A stretch of 64,000 bases of DNA from Fusibacter sp. 3D3 (GCF_001748365.1 NZ_BDHH01000012.1:12291-76290), one strand, 5' to 3'. Numbered from the stretch's first letter, positions 1-10,974 are shown. The notes: generated from the sequence alone by a model not told the origin. A program made the numbers and translations.

Positions 1-144
1 AATCCGTTTGGAGACTTCTTAGCTGAATTAAGAAAACGGCCATCAAAGACTTCAAAGGGCAGGCGAAAAAATAACTATATACAAGAATTTGATAGAATCT
101 GCGAATATTTCGAAAAAATTGAACTGGAAAACGATATACACTAA
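1..144 (+). CDS. C-terminal fragment of an unknown protein (cut by window edge)
   Basis: Frame 1 is open from the first base to a TAA at 142-144 and gives 47 residues rich in Lys, Arg and Glu, ending in ELENDIH. There is no start because the gene begins before the window. I recognise no motif. The next feature is a broken transposase on the opposite strand, so this end may belong to a disturbed region. The reading frame has plausible codon use but could be spurious. Confidence 0.4.
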   Translation, partial: NPFGDFLAELRKRPSKTSKGRRKNNYIQEFDRICEYFEKIELENDIH

Positions 145-310
145 TTTAATCCAATAGTAAAATGTCACTTTATGAAAAAATTTGAGCAAGAACTATTTTA
201 GCTTAGCTGCTATTTTTTTTCATTTGCAGAACGATACACAATGTAATTATTCACCACAAAGTACTTATAATGTATATATGTTTTTTTGTTTATAGGCTTG
301 ACATGAGCAA

Positions 311-523
311 TTATTTTTTATGCAACACTAGTGACTTTGTATATAATCTTGAAATCGTAACAGGAGTCAACTGTGTTATTTCAGCGATTTCTCCGACCTC
401 TTTTCCTGTTCCGTATAAATAGATAGCTTGAATTCGACGATATTCACGTTTTATTTTTGATGACCTCATTGCTTCTAAAAGTTCTTTTATTTGTTCTTGA
501 GTTAGTGGCTTGCGTTTATTCAT
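311..523 (-). pseudogene. IS630-type transposase remnant (N-terminal helix-turn-helix only)
   Basis: The 70-residue product begins MNKRKPLTQEQIKEL and carries the pattern REYRRIQAIYLYGTGK...VGEIAEITQLTPVTISRLY, the N-terminal winged-helix DNA-binding region of IS630-family transposases. Full members are several hundred residues with a DDE catalytic domain; here the frame stops right after the HTH. The ATG at 523 is preferred because GAGG lies about 9 nt upstream; an in-frame GTG at 538 is the alternative. I see no catalytic domain nearby, so it is probably a dead fragment, although a short HTH regulator cannot be excluded. Confidence 0.5.
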
Positions 524-660
524 AGGGTTCATCCTCACATAGTAGTTTTGGTTATGATATATATCGGATGATTTTTATAAAATTTTAATTCAATTTATAT
601 AGCATTTTTAATTTAATTAATCAAATTTCTTTTTTGTGAATTCTATCTGCTTTACAACAA

Positions 661-740
661 AACACCCCCTAATATCACATCACTGGCACGCAGTCCTCGC
701 GGGGCTGCGGAGTGCCATCCATGTAATATTAGGGGGTGTT
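661..740. other. Long-stem intergenic hairpin A, possibly the terminator of the lon-ysxC operon
   Basis: Arms 661-680 and 721-740 are complementary at 19 of 20 positions. The 40-nt interior contains a second stem (GGCAC/GTGCC plus GCAG/CTGC with a 3-nt bulge). On the minus strand it lies just downstream of ysxC and is followed by TTTTGTTG, so it may act as a terminator. However, it is much longer and more structured than a normal one, and its interior shares CGAGGACTG with the hairpin at 42311-42401. Confidence 0.6.
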
Positions 741-779
741 CTTGTCATTGTTGATCCATACTCATAAAAACAGGATTTC

Positions 780-1451
780 TTACTCTACTGCTAAATCATC
801 TGTCGATTCCGCTTCAAGAAGTCGTGGATCGCCCACTTGTCTTTCCACATAAATCCCGCACTGGTTGACTTCAAAGACCTCGTTGAATAAATCCCACACA
901 TCGTATTTGCCCGTTCTTTCAGAAGATGAAATTGGGATGATCGCGCTTTCTTTATCCATATTGAGTTCTTTGCGTATGATCTTTATTTGCGTTGCAATTT
1001 GATTCCTACTGAGTTTATCTGCCTTGGTCGCGACGACGATACCACTAAAACCAAACTGTTTGATCCAGTGATACATCTCTTTGTCATCTTGTGTCGGCTT
1101 ATGCCTGATGTCCACAAGCAGAATCACCTCAAGTAAGGTCTCTCTGCCTGTTAAATAAGTCTCAATGATTTTCCCCCAAGTCGCTTTTTGCGTTTTGGAT
1201 ACCTTAGCGAACCCGTATCCTGGCAAATCTACGAATCTGAACAAGCCATCAATATCATAAAAATTTACCAATTGAGTTTTACCTGGGGTTGAACTTGTCT
1301 TTGCAAGACCTCTTCGGTTGAGCAACATGTTTATAAGTGATGATTTGCCTACATTTGACCGTCCAGCAAATGCAATTTCAGGTAATTGATCTTCTGGATA
1401 CTGTGATTTCGCCACTGCACTAATGACAAATTCACTATTTTTGATCTTCAT
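780..1451 (-). CDS. ysxC: Ribosome biogenesis GTPase YsxC/EngB
   Basis: A 223-residue TrmE-Era-EngA-EngB-type GTPase required for assembly of the 50S ribosomal subunit; cytoplasmic. G1 GRSNVGKS at residues 30-37, G2 Thr in STPGKTQ (54-60), G3 DLPG at 75-78, G4 TKAD at 142-145, and a G5-like SSS at 175-177. The C-terminus has about 25 residues beyond the usual core (length typically near 195-200). The start ATG has AAGGAG 7 nt upstream and lies inside the end of lon (17-nt overlap), so translation is probably coupled. lon-engB adjacency is common in Firmicutes. Confidence 0.96.
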   Translation of the reverse strand: MKIKNSEFVISAVAKSQYPEDQLPEIAFAGRSNVGKSSLINMLLNRRGLAKTSSTPGKTQLVNFYDIDGLFRFVDLPGYGFAKVSKTQKATWGKIIETYLTGRETLLEVILLVDIRHKPTQDDKEMYHWIKQFGFSGIVVATKADKLSRNQIATQIKIIRKELNMDKESAIIPISSSERTGKYDVWDLFNEVFEVNQCGIYVERQVGDPRLLEAESTDDLAVE

Positions 1452-3780
1452 GTTTTGGCTCCTTTTTAACTAAAGCGTGCTCCAGAACTTCATCCATCGT
1501 TTTGACAGGGAAAAATTCAATTTCTTTCTTTATAATTTCTGGTATATCTTCTAAGTCCTTAATATTTTCAAATGGGAAAATAATCTTTTTAATGCCTGCG
1601 CGTTTAGCCGCTAAAGCTTTCTCTTTAAAGCCGCCAATCGGCAATACCCTACCTCTTAAAGTGATCTCACCTGTCATGGCAACGAATCGATCCACAGGGA
1701 CTCCAGACAATGCAGAAATCATAGCGGTTGCCATAGTCACGCCTGCGGAAGGCCCATCTTTAGGAATTGCACCTTCTGGAATATGAATGTGTAAATCTAG
1801 TTCCTCATAAAATTTATCTTCAATCCCGTATTCAGACGCAACCGTTCTGATATAAGAAAGTCCCGCTTGAGCAGATTCCTTCATAACGTCCCCTAATTGA
1901 CCTGTGAGTTGAAGTTTGCCTTTACCTTTCATGGTATTGACTTCAATGGATAACGTCTCTCCACCCACACTGGTCCAAGCGAGACCTGTCACAATACCCA
2001 CTTGATCATTTTCAGCAATTAAATCATAATGATATTTAGATTTGCCCAGATATTTGTCCAAATTTTTATCTGTGATTCGAACGCTTTTAACTTCGCCTTT
2101 GACGATTCTTACAGTGGCCTTGCGGCAAACATCTGCAATTTTACGTTCAAGTTCTCTGACACCTGATTCTCTGGTATATTGACGAATCACCTCAAGTAGC
2201 GCATCATCAGACAAGGACAATGCCGACTTAACGAGGCCATGTTCTTCCATCTTCTTAGGTACAAGGTATTTTTTTGCAATATTGAGTTTTTCAACTTCTG
2301 TATACCCAGAAACCTGAATGACTTCCATACGATCAAGTAGTGGTCTTGGAATTGTGCTCAGTGTATTCGCAGTTGTGATGAACATCACTTTCGAAAGATC
2401 AAAAGGCACTTCTAAATAGTGATCTGTGAATTCTTTATTTTGCTCTGGATCGAGTACTTCTAAAAGTGCTGATGCTGGATCACCTCTAAAATCACTTGAA
2501 AGTTTATCGATTTCATCAAATAGGAAAACGGGATTCTTAGTGCCCGCTTCTTTAATCCCATTGATAATGCGCCCAGGAATTGCACCAATATAAGTCCGTC
2601 TATGGCCTCTAATTTCAGCTTCATCTCGAACACCGCCAAGCGACATTCTTACAAATTCGCGATTTAACGACCTTGCGATAGACTTAGCAATAGAAGTCTT
2701 GCCTACACCTGGAGGTCCTACTAAGCAAATAATAGGGCCCTTCATACTTTGTGTTAAGTCTCTAACGGCAAGGTACTCTACCACTCTTTCTTTAACTGTT
2801 TCAAGTCCAAAATGATCTTCATCAAGAACAGTTTGCGCCATATTGAGGTCGATCTCATCTTTGGTTTCTTTTCGCCAAGGCAAATCTAAAATCCAGTTGA
2901 CATAACTTCTAATAACACCACTTTCTGCTGATGAAGACGATAGACGTGAATAGCGATCTATTTCATTCATCACTTTCTTATCAATCTTCTTGCCAAGTTT
3001 AAGCTTTTTAAGCTTTTTGCGCATTTCTTCAATTTCGTCTTCCTGCGCATCTTCCTCACCAAGCTCATCTCTAATGGCTTTGATTTGCTCTCTTAAATAA
3101 TATTCCTTTTGTGATTTGTTGATTTGGCTTTTAACCTTATCGTTGATGTCTTTTTCAACTTGAAGAATTTCAATTTCAGTTAATAATAAAAGATACAACT
3201 TTTCAAGTCTCTCTTTAACTTCAACCGCATTGATAATATCTTGCTTCTGTTCTGTCTTAAGTGTCAGTTGAGCCGCAATAATATCCGCAAGCCTGCCTGG
3301 TTCTTCAATAGCAGATACGGAAAGAATCACATCTGCACTCACCCTATTGCTAATCGTAATGTATTTTTCAAAAGCATTTACACATGAACGCATTAACGCT
3401 CTAGCTTCTTTATCCATCTCAAGGCTATCATTATACGTTTTTAAATCCACTCTGAAATATGGATTTTCTTCTATAATCGTTTCAACTTCTGCTCTTTGAA
3501 TCCCTTCCACCAAAACTCTAATCGCATCACCTGGCAATTTAAGCATTTGCTTAATTTTACAGATTGTGCCCATTTGATAAAAATCTTTTGGTGCTGGCGT
3601 GTCAATATCAATGTCAAATTGTGTCGTTAAAAATATTCTTTGATCCTTTGCCATGGCAGCTTCAAGTGCTTTGATAGATTTTTTTCTACCCACATCAAAA
3701 TGTAACACCATGTATGGAAAAACTGATAATCCTCTAAGAGGAATCAACGGCATATTAACGATTCTTACTTCGTTATCCAT
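1435..3780 (-). CDS. lon: ATP-dependent protease La (Lon)
   Basis: A 781-residue AAA+ serine protease that degrades misfolded and regulatory proteins in the cytoplasm. An N-terminal LON substrate-binding domain (about 8-200) and a coiled region (200-290) are followed by the AAA+ module with Walker A GPPGVGKT at 355-362 and Walker B VFLFDE at 418-423. The C-terminal protease domain has the Ser-Lys dyad at Ser678 (in PKDGPSAG) and Lys721. Length is normal for LonA. The start has AGAGGTGAAA upstream. It lies downstream of clpX, separated by a probable terminator and a 165-nt gap, and overlaps ysxC. Confidence 0.97.
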   Translation of the reverse strand: MDNEVRIVNMPLIPLRGLSVFPYMVLHFDVGRKKSIKALEAAMAKDQRIFLTTQFDIDIDTPAPKDFYQMGTICKIKQMLKLPGDAIRVLVEGIQRAEVETIIEENPYFRVDLKTYNDSLEMDKEARALMRSCVNAFEKYITISNRVSADVILSVSAIEEPGRLADIIAAQLTLKTEQKQDIINAVEVKERLEKLYLLLLTEIEILQVEKDINDKVKSQINKSQKEYYLREQIKAIRDELGEEDAQEDEIEEMRKKLKKLKLGKKIDKKVMNEIDRYSRLSSSSAESGVIRSYVNWILDLPWRKETKDEIDLNMAQTVLDEDHFGLETVKERVVEYLAVRDLTQSMKGPIICLVGPPGVGKTSIAKSIARSLNREFVRMSLGGVRDEAEIRGHRRTYIGAIPGRIINGIKEAGTKNPVFLFDEIDKLSSDFRGDPASALLEVLDPEQNKEFTDHYLEVPFDLSKVMFITTANTLSTIPRPLLDRMEVIQVSGYTEVEKLNIAKKYLVPKKMEEHGLVKSALSLSDDALLEVIRQYTRESGVRELERKIADVCRKATVRIVKGEVKSVRITDKNLDKYLGKSKYHYDLIAENDQVGIVTGLAWTSVGGETLSIEVNTMKGKGKLQLTGQLGDVMKESAQAGLSYIRTVASEYGIEDKFYEELDLHIHIPEGAIPKDGPSAGVTMATAMISALSGVPVDRFVAMTGEITLRGRVLPIGGFKEKALAAKRAGIKKIIFPFENIKDLEDIPEIIKKEIEFFPVKTMDEVLEHALVKKEPKHEDQK

Positions 3781-3870
3781 AATTTCACCTCTAATCTCTT
3801 TATACTGTGATCGCTCTAAAGAGCGATTTATTCATACCCTATTCATTCCATCTCAATTTAAAAAGAATGC

Positions 3871-3904
3871 TAAAAACGAGTTTCCGCATAGGCATCCACT
3901 CGTT
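3871..3904 (-). terminator. Probable terminator after clpX
   Basis: On the minus strand AACGAGT pairs with ACTCGTT around a 16-nt loop and is followed by a short T run. It sits between the end of clpX and the start of lon, so clpX and lon may be only partly co-transcribed. Confidence 0.5.
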
Positions 3905-3945
3905 GTAAAGTCTATATTAAATATTGTTTCAATAGCTTCTAAATG

Positions 3946-5217
3946 TTAAGAAACGCTTTCATGATGTGCTTTGAGTTCACGCTTCGAATCCACCAATACC
4001 AGTGTTGGCATTTGATGATTACGAATCGTTTCCTTTGTGACGATGCATTTCTTAATATCTTCTCTTGAAGGAATTTCATACATAATTTCCATCATGATCC
4101 CTTCAAGTATTGATCTTAAGCCTCTGGCACCCGCTTTTCTTTTGATGGCCATCTTTGCCACTTCAACTAATGCATCTTCATCGAATTCAAGCTCAACATC
4201 ATCCATTTTAAGCATTTTTTGATATTGCTTAATAATGGCATTTTTAGGCTCTTTTAATATTCTAACAAGCGCCTCTTCATCAAGTTCATGTAGCGACACC
4301 ACCACTGGAACCCTACCTATAAATTCAGGAATCAATCCGAATTTAAGCAGATCTTTGGGTTCTATCTTCGCAAAGAGTTCCCCTAAAGAGATGTCCTTCT
4401 TACTCTGAACAGCAGCCCCAAATCCAAGTGCCTTTTCACCGATTCTTGAACTGATGATATTCTCCATACCATCAAATGCGCCACCACAGATAAAGAGAAT
4501 ATTTGTGGTGTCTACTTGTAAAAATTCTTGATGCGGATGCTTTCTGCCACCTTGAGGGGGTACATTGGCAACCGTACCTTCAATGATTTTGAGCAGTGCT
4601 TGCTGAACCCCTTCACCTGAAACATCTCTTGTGATAGATGGATTCTCTGATTTTCTTGTGATTTTATCGATCTCGTCAATGTAGATAATGCCCTTTTGAG
4701 CACGCTCAATATCGTAATCAGCCGCTTGAACTAATTTCAAGATAATGTTCTCAACATCTTCACCGACATAGCCCGCTTCTGTTAAAGCTGTAGCATCAGC
4801 AATTGCAAATGGCACATCTAAAATTTTAGCCAAAGTCTGTGCAAGAAGTGTCTTGCCTGAACCGGTTGGACCAAGGAGTAAGATATTGCTCTTCTGAAGT
4901 TCCACGTCATCGTCGCCGATTTCCGATTGTATTCTCTTATAGTGATTATACATTGCAACAGAAAGCGTTTTCTTAGCCTGCTCTTGACCAATGACATAAT
5001 CGTCTAATATTTTTTTAATATCTGCTGGTTTAGGTAATTCCGAGAGTTCCCAATCCTGTGTGATGTCGTCTTTAAATACCGATAATTCTTCCTCAAGAAT
5101 TTCATTGCAAAGCTCTATACACTCATCACAAATATAGACATTGGGCCCAGCAATCAAGCGCTTCACATGCTCTTGACTTTTCCCGCAAAAGGAACATTTT
5201 AAAGTTGGTTTATCCAT
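3946..5217 (-). CDS. clpX: ATP-dependent Clp protease ATP-binding subunit ClpX
   Basis: A 423-residue AAA+ unfoldase that delivers substrates to ClpP. The N-terminal zinc-binding domain has Cys8, Cys11, Cys30 and Cys33. Walker A GPTGSGKT is at 116-123 and Walker B YIDEID at about 179-184. The C-terminal part has the usual [11 protein letters not shown] segment. Length is typical. The start ATG has AGAGGTAAAGG upstream, directly after clpP (22-nt gap), so tig-clpP-clpX form the standard Firmicute run. Confidence 0.97.
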   Translation of the reverse strand: MDKPTLKCSFCGKSQEHVKRLIAGPNVYICDECIELCNEILEEELSVFKDDITQDWELSELPKPADIKKILDDYVIGQEQAKKTLSVAMYNHYKRIQSEIGDDDVELQKSNILLLGPTGSGKTLLAQTLAKILDVPFAIADATALTEAGYVGEDVENIILKLVQAADYDIERAQKGIIYIDEIDKITRKSENPSITRDVSGEGVQQALLKIIEGTVANVPPQGGRKHPHQEFLQVDTTNILFICGGAFDGMENIISSRIGEKALGFGAAVQSKKDISLGELFAKIEPKDLLKFGLIPEFIGRVPVVVSLHELDEEALVRILKEPKNAIIKQYQKMLKMDDVELEFDEDALVEVAKMAIKRKAGARGLRSILEGIMMEIMYEIPSREDIKKCIVTKETIRNHQMPTLVLVDSKRELKAHHESVS

Positions 5218-5239
5218 CCTTTACCTCTTTCTGCTCTTA

Positions 5240-5824
5240 TTATCTCTGTTTGAAAACCTTATCAATAAGACCATATTCAACTGCTTCTTCTGCACTCATA
5301 AAATTATCTCGATCAGTGTCTTTTTCTATTTGCTTGTATGGCTTGTCTGTTTTCTCACTTAAAATTGTATTGAGTTTCTTTCTTATTTTTAAAATCCATT
5401 CAGCATGAATTTTAATGTCAGATGCTTGACCTTTAGCACCGCCGAGAGGCTGATGAATCATCACTTCCGCATTTGAAAGTGCATATCGCTTGCCACGCGT
5501 TCCAGCTGCGAGTAAGAACGCGCCCATACTCGCTGCCATGCCAACACAGATGGTCGAAACATCTGGTTTTATATACTCCATGGTGTCAAAAATCGCCATA
5601 CCTGCGGTCACAGAACCCCCTGGACTATTAATATAGATATTGATATCTTTATCAGGATCTTCTGCTTCTAAGAAAAGCAACTGAGCAACCACTACATTCG
5701 CTGTATAATCATCAATCTCTCCACTTAAAAAGATAATACGATCTTTTAAAAGTCTAGAATAGATATCATACGAACGTTCGCCTTTACTTGTTTGTTCAAT
5801 TACATAAGGTACATAATTAGCCAT
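5240..5824 (-). CDS. clpP: ATP-dependent Clp protease proteolytic subunit ClpP
   Basis: A 194-residue serine peptidase that forms the tetradecameric chamber used by ClpX. The catalytic triad is visible: Ser99 in GMAASMGAF, His124 in MIHQPLGG, and Asp173 in DTDRDNF. The spacing matches the family (25 residues Ser to His, 74 Ser to Asp). The start has GGAGGTGAAAA upstream. It lies 25 nt after tig on the same strand, and clpX follows at 22 nt, so co-transcription is likely. Confidence 0.97.
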   Translation of the reverse strand: MANYVPYVIEQTSKGERSYDIYSRLLKDRIIFLSGEIDDYTANVVVAQLLFLEAEDPDKDINIYINSPGGSVTAGMAIFDTMEYIKPDVSTICVGMAASMGAFLLAAGTRGKRYALSNAEVMIHQPLGGAKGQASDIKIHAEWILKIRKKLNTILSEKTDKPYKQIEKDTDRDNFMSAEEAVEYGLIDKVFKQR

Positions 5825-5849
5825 TTTTCACCTCCGAAAGTTCTACTGA

Positions 5850-7136
5850 TTAGACAAGTTTCGCATGATCTACTAAGAAATCAACTGTTTTTCTTGATTT
5901 AAGATTTGATTTTAAGTACTCATAATTATCTTTTGCGAATAATTTGCGAACTTCTTCTTGATCTCTTTTTTGTATTTCTGCGATTTTATCTATTTCTACG
6001 TCAACATCTTCATCTGTTGCTTCGATTGCTTCTTGTTCCATTACTTTTTCAATAACCATACCGGTTTTTACTCTTGCAAGCGCATCTTCTCTCATTGTAA
6101 CTTTGAGATCCTCTAATTTACCACCTGTAAATTGAACGTATTGCTCGAGGCTTAATCCTTGCTGTCTTAATTGTTGATCAAATTCACGAAGCATACCTTC
6201 TACTTCAGTATCTACCATTTTTTCAGGAATTTCAACTGTTAATAATCCAGCAACTGCTTCTAGTACTTTATCTCTTTGTGCTGCAACGGCACTTTGTTTT
6301 GAACTTTCTTCTAGTTCTTTTCGGATGCTTTCTCTATATTCAGCAAGTGTATCGAATTCAGAGATATCTTTAGCAAACTCATCGTCAAGTGCAGGCAATT
6401 CTTTAAACTTGATTTCATTGATCTTAACTTTGAAAACCACAGCTTGACCTTTAAGGTTTTCAGCGTGATAATCTTCTGGGAATGTCACGTTAACTTCAAT
6501 ATCACTGCCAAGTTCTTTGCCCACTAATTGTTCTTCAAAGCCAGGAATAAAACGACCAGAACCAATGACGAGTTCTTGATTTTCAGCTGTGCCACCCTCA
6601 AATTGTTCTTCACCGTGGAATCCACTATAGTCCATGATTACAGTATCGCCATCTTGTACCGCTCTATCGGTTACACTCATTAATCTCGAATTCATATTTC
6701 TTGTTTTTTCAATCTCTGTATCCAACATTTCTTCTGTTACTTCTACATTGATTTTTTCAACTTCAAGGCCCTTGTAATTTTCTAGTGTGAACTCTGGCGC
6801 CACTGTTACCGCCGCTGTAAAAATAAGATCTTGTCCTTTGCCAACTTCAGTTACATCGATATCCGGTCTCGCAACAGGATTGATTTCAAGTACATCAAGC
6901 GCTTTTTCATAATGAACCTGTAATAAATCATTGACAGCATCTTCAAAGAACACGCCTTCACCATATTGCTTTTCAATAATATTTTGTGGTACTCTACCCT
7001 TTCTAAAACCAGGGACATTGAATTTGCCTTTGTTTTTGTTATAAGCAGTTTTAACCGCTTTTTCAAATTCGTCTTTTCCAACAGTGGCTTTTATAGTAAT
7101 TTCACTGTTTTCTTTTTTTACGATTTCATAACTCAT
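5850..7136 (-). CDS. tig: Trigger factor, ribosome-associated chaperone/prolyl isomerase
   Basis: A 428-residue chaperone that binds near the ribosome exit tunnel. The ribosome-docking signature GFRKGR is at residues 43-48, followed by the FKBP-type PPIase domain (about 150-245) and a helical C-terminal domain. I chose the ATG at 7136 because GGGAGGAA lies 6 nt upstream; the frame also has an in-frame start 15 nt earlier, overlapping that RBS. First gene of the tig-clpP-clpX series. Confidence 0.96.
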   Translation of the reverse strand: MSYEIVKKENSEITIKATVGKDEFEKAVKTAYNKNKGKFNVPGFRKGRVPQNIIEKQYGEGVFFEDAVNDLLQVHYEKALDVLEINPVARPDIDVTEVGKGQDLIFTAAVTVAPEFTLENYKGLEVEKINVEVTEEMLDTEIEKTRNMNSRLMSVTDRAVQDGDTVIMDYSGFHGEEQFEGGTAENQELVIGSGRFIPGFEEQLVGKELGSDIEVNVTFPEDYHAENLKGQAVVFKVKINEIKFKELPALDDEFAKDISEFDTLAEYRESIRKELEESSKQSAVAAQRDKVLEAVAGLLTVEIPEKMVDTEVEGMLREFDQQLRQQGLSLEQYVQFTGGKLEDLKVTMREDALARVKTGMVIEKVMEQEAIEATDEDVDVEIDKIAEIQKRDQEEVRKLFAKDNYEYLKSNLKSRKTVDFLVDHAKLV

Positions 7137-7301
7137 GTGAATTCCTCCCAATAAATTTACTCATATTTATCAAAACTGGACTTTCCCAGTCATTTTTAGT
7201 GCTTTAACTTATTAATAGTACCGTATTTAGGTTAAAAAGTAAAGAATAATAGCCAAAATCACTCTTATTATACATCAAAAGTGGGGGTAAACAAGCCTTT
7301 A

Positions 7302-7328
7302 TTGCAAATTTCACCCTTATGTTATAAT
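7302..7328 (+). promoter_or_regulatory. Possible vegetative promoter for the helicase gene
   Basis: TTGCAA at 7302-7307 and TATAAT at 7323-7328, spaced 15 nt (shorter than the ideal 17), about 55 nt before the chosen helicase start. Only the -10 is a strong match. Confidence 0.4.
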
Positions 7329-7382
7329 ATATTAATAACTTATTCACAAAGCAAATATGAGATCACCTCTTTAGGAGCATTT

Positions 7383-9269
7383 ATGACCGCCAAACTCAAA
7401 TTAACCCCTAACCAAGCAGAAGCCTCAACACATTTTAAAGGACCTGCACTCACACTGGCCATTCCAGGCAGTGGTAAAACCACGCTTTTAATTTCAAGGC
7501 TCATTCATCTCGTGGAAAACAAGCTGGTTGACCCTTCAAATATACTCACTTTAACTTTCTCAAAAGCATCTGCCGAGGATATGGCAAATCGATATGAAAC
7601 CTTAAACGCACCCTACAAATTTCAGTTTATGACCATTCATAAATTTGCTTATGGCATTTTCAAACAATATAACGCTCAAACAGGGCAACAGATGCAGTTA
7701 CTAGATGATTCTGGTCGTCGCTTCCACATTCTCAATGAAATCTTTAAAAAATACTATACCACATCACTCACGGAGGATGACTATGAAGCTTTTACGAATC
7801 ACATTGGGCTCATTTATAATTTAAAGCTCAAAAGAGAAGATCAGTCCTCTTATGATTTTCAATTCGATCGCATTTTTGACATGGTTTCCGATTACCATAT
7901 ATATAAGAAGAAACATCAACTTTTTGACTTTGATGATATGATTTACTACGCCATCAAAATACTAAAAGCAAATCCAAATGCACTGAATTTTTATCAAACT
8001 AAATACGCCTATATCCAAGTGGATGAAGCTCAAGACACTTCCAAACTTCAGTTTGAATTAATCGAATTGCTTTTAGGCCCTGATAAAAATCTATTTATTG
8101 TGGCAGATGATGATCAATCTATCTATGGTTTTAGGGGTGCCTTCCCAGATTACTTGCTCTCTTTTAAAGAGCGCTTTAAGACTGCGACTGTTTATTATCT
8201 TAAAGATAATTTTAGATCAGATGCTGCCATTGTTTTCACCGCACAATCTATTATCGAAAAGAATGAACATCGATTCGATAAACCTATGTCTCCAATACAC
8301 AAACACGAGCAATCGCCTCTTTTTAAAAACTTTGACGATCTCATAGACCGAAATCAATATTTATTAGATCAAATCAAAAAGACACCTGATTCTATAGCCA
8401 TTTTGTATCGAAATCGAATTTCTGCGCTTAGCCTTGTAAACCTCTTAAATCAAAATCAAGTGGAATACTATATAAAAGACCCCCCAATAGCGGAACTGGA
8501 CCATTGGCTTTTGAAAGATATACTCGCTTTTCTAAATCTCGCATTGATCCCACAGGATTTAGAAAGTTTTAACCGTATTGCATTTAAAACGAATGGCTAC
8601 ATTTCAAAAGAAATGCTTCAACATGTGAATGAACACATCCGGGGGAAAACCGTCTTTAGAACTCTTGTAGATATACCCTTTTTAGAACCCTATCAATCAA
8701 GAACACAAGAACGGCTTATGGGGCAATTTGAAGAGCTCAAGTTATTAAGACCCTATGATGCCATTGCCTTTATAGAAACCGAACTGGGTTATCTGGATTA
8801 TTTGAAAAAGAACACCACAAGACTGGGCATCTCGATGAACTTCGCACGCACACGCCTCGATGCTTATAAAGCCATTGGCAAATCATTAAAATCTGGATTC
8901 GACTTTATCACAAGAATTGACAGTTTAAGAGATCACTTGCGCACGGATTCAACGCCTGTACATCAAGCACAGGTAACGCTTTCAACGATTCATGGTTCCA
9001 AAGGGCTTGAATTTCACAGTGTTTTTATGATCGACGTGAATGATCAAATTTTTCCAGGTTTCAACAGTCAAAAAAAAGACGCCCTCGAAGAAGAACGTCG
9101 CTTGTTTTATGTAGGTCTTACGCGTGCAAAGAAGCGTTTTGAACTGCTTCATACGCGCTTTATGAACGGTGACTTCAACAAAAATTCACTCTTCATTGAA
9201 GAATTCTTGAGCCAAAAGTTCACTGAGAACGCTCTTGATCACATCGAGCGAAAAGCCTCTATAAGCTAA
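7383..9269 (+). CDS. UvrD/PcrA/Rep-family superfamily 1 DNA helicase
   Basis: A 628-residue ATP-dependent 3'-5' DNA helicase. Walker A AIPGSGKTT at 26-34, motif II DEAQD at 214-218, motif III DDDQSIYGFRGA near 245-256, motif V STIHGSKGLEF and motif VI VGLTRAKKR in the last quarter. Shorter than PcrA (about 720), with no obvious extra nuclease domain. I chose the ATG at 7383 because TTTAGGAG lies 5 nt upstream; a longer frame from 7281 would start inside the promoter region. Its 3' end overlaps recX on the opposite strand by 84 nt. Likely repair, but the exact role is not set by sequence. Confidence 0.9.
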   Translation: MTAKLKLTPNQAEASTHFKGPALTLAIPGSGKTTLLISRLIHLVENKLVDPSNILTLTFSKASAEDMANRYETLNAPYKFQFMTIHKFAYGIFKQYNAQTGQQMQLLDDSGRRFHILNEIFKKYYTTSLTEDDYEAFTNHIGLIYNLKLKREDQSSYDFQFDRIFDMVSDYHIYKKKHQLFDFDDMIYYAIKILKANPNALNFYQTKYAYIQVDEAQDTSKLQFELIELLLGPDKNLFIVADDDQSIYGFRGAFPDYLLSFKERFKTATVYYLKDNFRSDAAIVFTAQSIIEKNEHRFDKPMSPIHKHEQSPLFKNFDDLIDRNQYLLDQIKKTPDSIAILYRNRISALSLVNLLNQNQVEYYIKDPPIAELDHWLLKDILAFLNLALIPQDLESFNRIAFKTNGYISKEMLQHVNEHIRGKTVFRTLVDIPFLEPYQSRTQERLMGQFEELKLLRPYDAIAFIETELGYLDYLKKNTTRLGISMNFARTRLDAYKAIGKSLKSGFDFITRIDSLRDHLRTDSTPVHQAQVTLSTIHGSKGLEFHSVFMIDVNDQIFPGFNSQKKDALEEERRLFYVGLTRAKKRFELLHTRFMNGDFNKNSLFIEEFLSQKFTENALDHIERKASIS

Positions 9270-9698
9270 AAATTGTGATAATTTTTGCTGAATTTTACGC
9301 TTATACACATAATCTTCTTTTAACTTTTCAAAATCAATGGACATACCGTCCATTTTTTTTTTGAGAATGACTTTGGCATCTTCATAGGGATCTATTGATG
9401 CCTCTAATGCTTCAAAAGCGCTTTCAATATGAGCCTTTGAGACCCCTTTTCTCGCAAGCGTTTGCTTCATGCGATAGGCACCGTACTTACTGGCATGACT
9501 TTCGATGTAGCTTTCTGCATAAAACTGATCATCCACCAATTTCTGTGACTTTAAAAAAGATAAAACAAGTTGCTGAACGGTTTCCTCAACTTGCTTTGAA
9601 TTAAATTTTTCAATGAGTTCATGCTCTGTGCGCATTCTAAAGGAGAGTAAATAGAGTGCATAGTTTAACCATTTCTCTTCTTCTTTATTCATATCCAT
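9186..9698 (-). CDS. recX: Regulatory protein RecX
   Basis: A 170-residue three-helix-repeat protein of the family that modulates RecA filaments. Segments matching the family are WLNYALYLLSFRMRTEHEL near the N-terminus and YIESHASKYGAYRMKQ in the middle. The first ATG has GGAG 5 nt upstream; a second ATG two codons later is possible. It converges with the helicase gene and overlaps it by 84 nt, so neither can have a normal terminator in between. Confidence 0.85.
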   Translation of the reverse strand: MDMNKEEEKWLNYALYLLSFRMRTEHELIEKFNSKQVEETVQQLVLSFLKSQKLVDDQFYAESYIESHASKYGAYRMKQTLARKGVSKAHIESAFEALEASIDPYEDAKVILKKKMDGMSIDFEKLKEDYVYKRKIQQKLSQFLAYRGFSLDVIKSVLSELLAQEFFNEE

Positions 9699-9709
9699 AA
9701 CAGCTCCAT

Positions 9710-10462
9710 CTACTGCATTCTATTTTTCTTATTAATGACTGTAATTTCGACCCAATCCACTTCTATACTATTGCCTGCACCCTCGCCATAAGCGTGCATC
9801 AAAAAACGAATATTATTTTGATCAATAGGATAACTGTTTAACTTATATTCCGTATTGTTAATTTTATAAGTAATTTGATTCGAACGCGTATCATAACTGA
9901 GGCTCTCTTCTACCCATTCGTCATAAAAGGGTGGAATCAATTTAAAGTTTTCATTGTAATCCCAGTCTGCCGCTAAAAAACGGACGACATCTTTTCCAGG
10001 TCTTTTTTGAAGTGGTGATAAATCATAAGAATATTCCACTAATGCAATCCCATCTCCCATGGAGGTAAACCACGAGCCATCTGCCCTTTCTGGGACCAGT
10101 TCAATGGAATTGGTCTGATATATCGCAAGACCACCTGCGAATAGCCTGTCCCCATGAGTAATCTTGACCTTTCGTTTTAAGGTAATCACATCGCCACTTC
10201 TAATTTCTATGGGTCTAGATAAGACATATGGACGTGCTTCTGGCACATCGGAAGTCATTTTCAGAATGCCATCCTTTAGAGAGATCAAATCATAAGAGCG
10301 TTTATAGTTTTCCCATTGTCCCACAAGCCAAAAATCTTTGTCCATCTCTTCAAAATCAAAGGTATAAGAAATAACAGGAGGCTGCTCTCTCGTCTGAAAT
10401 ACAATACTATAGATGAAAAAACCAATAACGGCAAATAAAACAATGACTACTACTTTTTTCAT
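9710..10462 (-). CDS. Membrane-anchored extracytoplasmic protein of unknown function
   Basis: 250 residues. An N-terminal hydrophobic helix (about 4-22) without a lipobox suggests an uncleaved anchor or signal peptide. The rest is rich in beta-strand pattern (YTFDFEEMDKDFWLVGQW..., repeated polar/aromatic alternation), which could be a jelly-roll or lectin-like fold, but I do not recognise a family. RBS GAGGTGAGAT precedes the ATG. It lies between recX and another small membrane protein on the same strand. Confidence 0.7.
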   Translation of the reverse strand: MKKVVVIVLFAVIGFFIYSIVFQTREQPPVISYTFDFEEMDKDFWLVGQWENYKRSYDLISLKDGILKMTSDVPEARPYVLSRPIEIRSGDVITLKRKVKITHGDRLFAGGLAIYQTNSIELVPERADGSWFTSMGDGIALVEYSYDLSPLQKRPGKDVVRFLAADWDYNENFKLIPPFYDEWVEESLSYDTRSNQITYKINNTEYKLNSYPIDQNNIRFLMHAYGEGAGNSIEVDWVEITVINKKNRMQ

Positions 10463-10504
10463 ATCTCACCTCATATGAATTAATCGATGATTGAGCTTAA
10501 TCCC

Positions 10505-10873
10505 TTATCCGTTCGCCTTATTGACGATCTCTTCAATATCCTTTAACCCAATTACAAACTTATATTTCGGCTTAAGTTCGTTGAATTTGAGTTCAAAAAC
10601 AAACTGTATTGCATCACTAGACTGCCAAGTAATCTTAAGATCATTGACCCATTTTGAAAGTTTGGTCTCAGAAAGTTTACCGAGAAGCATTTCTCTCAGT
10701 TTATTAAGATCCACAATCGAATGAGGCGTCTGCTTTAAGTAACTAAAAGAAGACAATAAAATAGTCTCCCTTACTTTTTTGAAAATTAAAAATTGCTGAA
10801 TGCTTTTGACAAATTCAACCATTAAAAATATAGAAAATGTCACAGCCGCCGCAAATAAGATGTTCAATAACAT
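10505..10873 (-). CDS. Small membrane-anchored protein of unknown function
   Basis: 122 residues with one N-terminal transmembrane segment (LLNILFAAAVTFSIFLMVEF) followed by a soluble region of about 100 residues with mixed helix/strand character. No recognised motif. AAGGAGATTTT precedes the ATG. Located 43 nt upstream of the 250-residue anchored protein on the same strand, so the two may be co-expressed. Confidence 0.65.
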   Translation of the reverse strand: MLLNILFAAAVTFSIFLMVEFVKSIQQFLIFKKVRETILLSSFSYLKQTPHSIVDLNKLREMLLGKLSETKLSKWVNDLKITWQSSDAIQFVFELKFNELKPKYKFVIGLKDIEEIVNKANG

Positions 10874-10974
10874 AAAATCTCCTTCATTTTATTATGGTTT
10901 CGCTAATAAACGTCATAAAGTTATGTTACTAATATTATTATCGTCACTTTTTCTGAATCTATAACTCTATTGTA

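Noticed and set aside
3811..3828. Short palindrome ATCGCTCTAAAGAGCGAT upstream of lon as a heat-shock operator
   Set aside because: It matches neither the CIRCE nor the CtsR consensus; it may only be a small hairpin.
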